This document shows, in pieces, positions 7,749 to 10,715 of a stretch of DNA of 10,715 nucleotides. The DNA comes from Akkermansiaceae bacterium (GTDB taxonomy: Bacteria; Verrucomicrobiota; Verrucomicrobiia; Verrucomicrobiales; Akkermansiaceae). The position numbers and the translations under genes were made by a program. The notes under the pieces are model-generated. The model had not been told where the DNA came from, did no database searches, and worked only from the letters and a program-made list of their open reading frames with translations. Within the stretch, counting starts at the first letter, position 1; every line of letters starts with the position of its first letter. The stretch is taken from NCBI GenBank assembly GCA_903909905.1, contig CAIVXP010000145.1:1-10715 (forward strand). The letters run 5' to 3'.

Positions 7749-7776
7749 TTGCCAATTCCGCCCTCTTGCTCATGAT
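7749..7776 (+). promoter_or_regulatory. Possible leaderless promoter of the LysM lipoprotein gene
   Basis: TTGCCA (7749-7754, five of six matches to TTGACA) is followed after 16 bases by CATGAT (7771-7776, four of six matches to TATAAT). The expected start of transcription, six to seven bases on, falls at about the A of ATG 7783. That would give an mRNA with no 5' leader and agrees with the lack of a Shine-Dalgarno there. TCATGA occurs at 7770-7775 and again at 7781-7786 over the start codon; each copy is itself palindromic and could serve an operator. Confidence 0.4.
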
Positions 7777-7782
7777 TTGGTC

Positions 7783-8334
7783 ATGAAATTTTCACTCTGG
7801 CCCGTACTTTCCAGCGCACTCGCACTATTCCTTTCCGCCTGCTCGAATACCGGCAATGTCGCATCAGGCGATCACCCCACGGGAACCGGACCCTTCGACG
7901 GCAACGGCAACTACCGAGAGGAATGGGCGGACGACCCATCGAAATGGCGTCGCCCGGGGCGCGCTACGTCCAGCGAATCCTACGATACCCCAGTAATCGC
8001 GAAAAAAGAACAACCCCCGGCGGATTCGTTGCCAATCGCTTCCGGAACAATCAAGCCAATCTCTGAACAACCCACCAAAGTCGCTGTTTCAAAATCACAG
8101 GATATCGAGCGCTCGGAGAAGAGAAGTGCCGCAACCTCCAAGCCTAAGCCAACCGTCGCCAAGACGAAACCCAAACCAAAGGCCAGCTCGTCACGCTACA
8201 CCGTCAAAAAAGGTGACACACTCTCAACCATCGCCAGTCGCAACGGCACGACCGTTTCCGCCATCAAAAGCGCCAACCGCATCTCTGGCAGCATGATCCG
8301 CGACGGACAAAAGCTCATCATACCCAAACGCTGA
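7783..8334 (+). CDS. LysM-domain lipoprotein
   Basis: A 183-residue secreted lipoprotein predicted to bind peptidoglycan glycan chains. The N-terminus has a Lys, a hydrophobic stretch (FSLWPVLSSALALFL) and the lipobox LSAC, so C20 would be lipidated and become the mature N-terminus. A Gly/Asn-rich segment reading FDGNGNYREEWADDPSKW follows and looks conserved in style. Next is a long Lys/Pro/Ser linker of low complexity (about 65-137, ending KPKPTVAKTKPKPKASSS). One C-terminal LysM domain spans about 138-183 (RYTVKKGDTLSTIASRNGTT to QKLIIPKR). An in-frame ATG at 7630 would add 51 residues, but these overlap the tRNA-Ala gene antisense and would bury the signal peptide, so ATG 7783 is preferred. 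The TGA stop shares its A with the ATG of the helicase gene, implying co-transcription and translational coupling. No enzyme domain is present, so the role is probably structural or targeting. Confidence 0.9.
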   Translation: MKFSLWPVLSSALALFLSACSNTGNVASGDHPTGTGPFDGNGNYREEWADDPSKWRRPGRATSSESYDTPVIAKKEQPPADSLPIASGTIKPISEQPTKVAVSKSQDIERSEKRSAATSKPKPTVAKTKPKPKASSSRYTVKKGDTLSTIASRNGTTVSAIKSANRISGSMIRDGQKLIIPKR

Positions 8335-10715
8335 TGCATGAAGAGGATCGCATCAATATCCTCGAACGGAATCTGCTGATCCACGCCTCCGCGGGATCCG
8401 GCAAGACCTATCAGCTCGGTAATCGCGTTATCGGTCTCGTTGCTCAAGGCAATAGCCCGGAAAAAATTGTCGCACTGACCTTCACTCGCAAGGCGGCTGG
8501 GGAATTCGCCGATTCGGTGCTGACCAAGCTTGCCAAGGCCGCCTCAGATTACCGTCTGGCCGCGGAGCTCGAAAATCGTATTGGCCTAAAGCCCATTGAC
8601 TTCAATCAGGTCCTTGGCCGGGTCGTTCAGGCATTGCCAACTTTCAATCTCAGCACGATCGATTCATTTTTCGCTAAAATTGTAAGGGGCTTCCAATACG
8701 AATTCGGCATCACCGGTGGAAAATTCGACCTCGTTGAGGGCCCGCGCGCCACCGCGCTCGCAGACGAAATCATCGCTTCGGTGCTCAATCGAAAACTCGA
8801 TGACAGTAAGCAGGATCGTGAATTCCTCCACGCATTCCGTCGCGCAACCATGGGGCGCGAAAGCCAGTCGGTACTCAGCGCGCTCCGTGAATTCGTGGCC
8901 ACATGGCACGAGGAATATCGAAATACGAACGACCAAGAATGGGGCCCGCTCGCACTCGAACAAGCGGATGTCGATGATTGGGAAAAAGAAAAACACGCGC
9001 TAGCCCAAGCGGCTCTCGACGGCATTCACACACTCATCTTCACCCATAAAAGCCAGGAAACAGCGCTGCAGGCATCCATCGAGACATTGCGCAATCATAC
9101 CATTGGCAGCGGCAGCCTTGGCAAAAGCACTTTGAACAGCCTCACCAAAAACCTGCTCGAAGCAGTCGTCACTCAAGCACCACCGCTCGAAGTCAAATGT
9201 CACAAGAATTTGATCCTCGATGGGACAACAGGCAACGCACTCCACAAAATGGTGATGCTTGCTGCTCAATGTGAGCTTACCGCAGCACTACGCAGAACCC
9301 GCGCAATTCGCGATGTTGTGCAAACTTACGATTCGCTGTGCGACTCACAACTTCGAAAAAAGGGCCTACTCGGATTCAGTGATGTGAAACATCTGATGGG
9401 CGCTTGGTCACGCGACGAACAAGCAAGACTCAAGCGCGATGCGGTCGACTTCCGCATCGACGCACGTTACGACCACTGGCTGCTCGACGAGTTCCAAGAC
9501 ACCAGTCGCGCTGATTGGAACGGTCTTTCGCCCCTAATCAACGAAGCGGTCTCCGACGAGCATTCCAAAAGCTTTTTCCTGGTCGGCGACCGCAAGCAGG
9601 CGATCTATGGATGGCGTGGTGGAGATGTGAATCTCTTCGACGAGGTTCGCGCCAACTACGAGGGCGGCATCACCACCGCTCCCATGTATGAATCATTTCG
9701 CTCGTGCCCCCAGGTGCTTGAGCTTGTCAACACGGTATGCGGTGATATCCAAACCATCCAAAGTCTATTTGGAAATCCAACTCCAGCCTGGCAGTGGGAC
9801 GAACATTTTTCTGCAGACCACCTCAAGGCAGACAAAATGCGCGGTCATGCCCGCGTCGAAATCGTCGAGGACGAAGAGCACGAGCTTTCCCGCCTCGTCG
9901 AAGTTCTCAATGATCTCGAAATTGGCAAACGCCAGATGACCTGCGGCATCCTGTTGCGCAGCAATGATCACGTAACCAAGGTCGCCGAATACCTCCGAAG
10001 CCATCATTTCGATGTGATTGAGGAAGGAAGACGCAAGCCCGCTACGGACAATCAGCCCGGCATTGTCATCACCCTTCTCCTGCAATGGCTCGCCAATCCA
10101 TCCAGCGATTTCGCGCGCGGCGTTCTGGAAATGTCGCCAATTGCACCCGTGTTGCGCGACATGCACGGCAACGAATGGAAAACCATCTGGGAAAAACTCA
10201 CTCGGGAAATTTCCGCTGTAGGTTTTTCCCGGTCAATCGCGCCCATCATCGCTCCCGTGGCTTTACTCTGGTCGGAGTTTGGCCGTCGGCGGGCCAACGA
10301 CTTGCTCACCGCACTTGCGGATTTTGATGCCACCGGCTGCTACTCCGCCCGCCAAGCCGCCGATTGGATCACCCGCCTCGAAATTGCCCAAAGCCCCGGT
10401 GTCGCTGCCGTTCAGGTCATGACCATCCACAAATCCAAAGGCCTCGGATTCGACGTGGTGTTACTTCCTCACGTGCCAGACGATGTTACACCCGCGACTC
10501 AAAAATTCGATGTCGCGCGTGGTGACAGATGGATCAGCGAGACGCCCCCCGCATGGGTCAGAAATATCATGCCCGAAATGCGCGATGCGGAACAACGCTG
10601 GGCCGCCTCGCAACGATACGAAGCTATCTGCATGCTATACGTCGCGCTTACCCGAGCCAAGCGAGGCCTCTATGTCATCCTCAAAAAGCCGGGCAAAAAT
10701 TCAAATCCAGACAAA
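8334..10715 (+). CDS. AddA/RecB-like UvrD-family helicase, 3' end beyond the window
   Basis: The frame is open for 794 codons with no stop before the edge, so only the N-terminal part is visible. It is a superfamily 1A DNA helicase like those that unwind and resect double-strand breaks for RecA-dependent repair. Motif I (Walker A) is ASAGSGKT (18-25), with K24 binding ATP. Motif Ia is ALTFTRKAAGE (47-57), and STIDSFF (107-113) follows. Motif II is LLDEFQDTS (383-391), motif III VGDRKQAIYGWRGG (417-430), motif IV SFRS (454-457), motif V VMTIHKSKGLGFDVV (695-709) and motif VI LYVALTRAK (768-776). The start adjacent to Walker A, the DEFQDTS form and the large insert between Ia and II favour AddA/RecB over UvrD or PcrA. 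The nuclease domain that would settle this lies outside. No AddB or RecC gene precedes it; instead its start overlaps the LysM gene stop by one base. An ATG at 8338 is out of frame. Confidence 0.93.
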   Translation, partial: MHEEDRINILERNLLIHASAGSGKTYQLGNRVIGLVAQGNSPEKIVALTFTRKAAGEFADSVLTKLAKAASDYRLAAELENRIGLKPIDFNQVLGRVVQALPTFNLSTIDSFFAKIVRGFQYEFGITGGKFDLVEGPRATALADEIIASVLNRKLDDSKQDREFLHAFRRATMGRESQSVLSALREFVATWHEEYRNTNDQEWGPLALEQADVDDWEKEKHALAQAALDGIHTLIFTHKSQETALQASIETLRNHTIGSGSLGKSTLNSLTKNLLEAVVTQAPPLEVKCHKNLILDGTTGNALHKMVMLAAQCELTAALRRTRAIRDVVQTYDSLCDSQLRKKGLLGFSDVKHLMGAWSRDEQARLKRDAVDFRIDARYDHWLLDEFQDTSRADWNGLSPLINEAVSDEHSKSFFLVGDRKQAIYGWRGGDVNLFDEVRANYEGGITTAPMYESFRSCPQVLELVNTVCGDIQTIQSLFGNPTPAWQWDEHFSADHLKADKMRGHARVEIVEDEEHELSRLVEVLNDLEIGKRQMTCGILLRSNDHVTKVAEYLRSHHFDVIEEGRRKPATDNQPGIVITLLLQWLANPSSDFARGVLEMSPIAPVLRDMHGNEWKTIWEKLTREISAVGFSRSIAPIIAPVALLWSEFGRRRANDLLTALADFDATGCYSARQAADWITRLEIAQSPGVAAVQVMTIHKSKGLGFDVVLLPHVPDDVTPATQKFDVARGDRWISETPPAWVRNIMPEMRDAEQRWAASQRYEAICMLYVALTRAKRGLYVILKKPGKNSNPDK

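Noticed and set aside
7630..7782. Upstream ATG that would lengthen the LysM protein by 51 residues
   Set aside because: It overlaps the 5' end of tRNA-Ala antisense and would put non-signal sequence before a textbook lipoprotein signal peptide.
7446..7782. tRNA region as an integration site of a mobile element
   Set aside because: No integrase, no repeated tRNA 3' end and no compositional break were seen in the window.
8627..9269. Minus-strand open frames opposite the helicase gene
   Set aside because: The + strand frame is continuous from 8334 to the window edge and contains all helicase motifs in order, so these are shadows.
1..10715. CRISPR array, insertion sequence or defence island
   Set aside because: No regularly spaced repeats, terminal inverted repeats, transposase or defence gene cluster was seen. 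The helicase fits a repair role better than a defence one.

Overview
The window is a stretch of ordinary bacterial chromosome with moderately high GC. It carries six complete protein genes, one protein gene cut by the right edge, and two tRNA genes. No insertion sequence, integrase, CRISPR array or phage gene was seen. Three traits together suggest a member of the Verrucomicrobiota or a relative, and this is inference only: recognisable Shine-Dalgarno sequences are scarce, an AddA-like helicase is present, and a LysM lipoprotein carries a conserved-looking FDGNGNYREEWADDPSKW segment.

Layout, left to right. Positions 47-814 (+) encode an S4-domain RNA pseudouridine synthase of the RsuA/RluB/RluE/RluF superfamily, and the tail of an upstream gene may overlap its start. 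Positions 890-2842 (+) encode acetyl-CoA synthetase with a conserved acetate pocket. Nine bases later comes 2852-3733 (+), a soluble coiled-coil protein of unknown function. It converges on 3751-6171 (-), a class A penicillin-binding protein (PBP) with an intact glycosyltransferase half but all three transpeptidase signatures altered. Its start codon overlaps that of a divergent gene, 6170-7402 (+), a MidA/NDUFAF7-family SAM-dependent methyltransferase. Then come tRNA-Leu(UAG) (+) and tRNA-Ala(CGC) (-), tail to tail. The last block is a LysM lipoprotein, 7783-8334 (+), whose stop codon shares one base with the start of an AddA/RecB-like UvrD-family helicase running off the window at 10715.

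The genes do not form one pathway. They cover RNA modification, acetate activation, peptidoglycan synthesis and binding (the PBP and the LysM lipoprotein), protein methylation, translation and double-strand-break processing. Likely transcription units are (pseudouridine synthase)-acs-coiled coil, the PBP alone, the methyltransferase alone, each tRNA alone, and LysM-helicase.

I found no clearly new multi-gene system. The most interesting signal is the class A PBP that looks like a pseudo-transpeptidase: SxxK reads T-A-F-F, SxN reads S-K-I and KTG reads K-G-G. Secondary points are the uncharacterised coiled-coil gene downstream of acs, a possible leaderless promoter at the LysM gene, and the LysM-helicase coupling.
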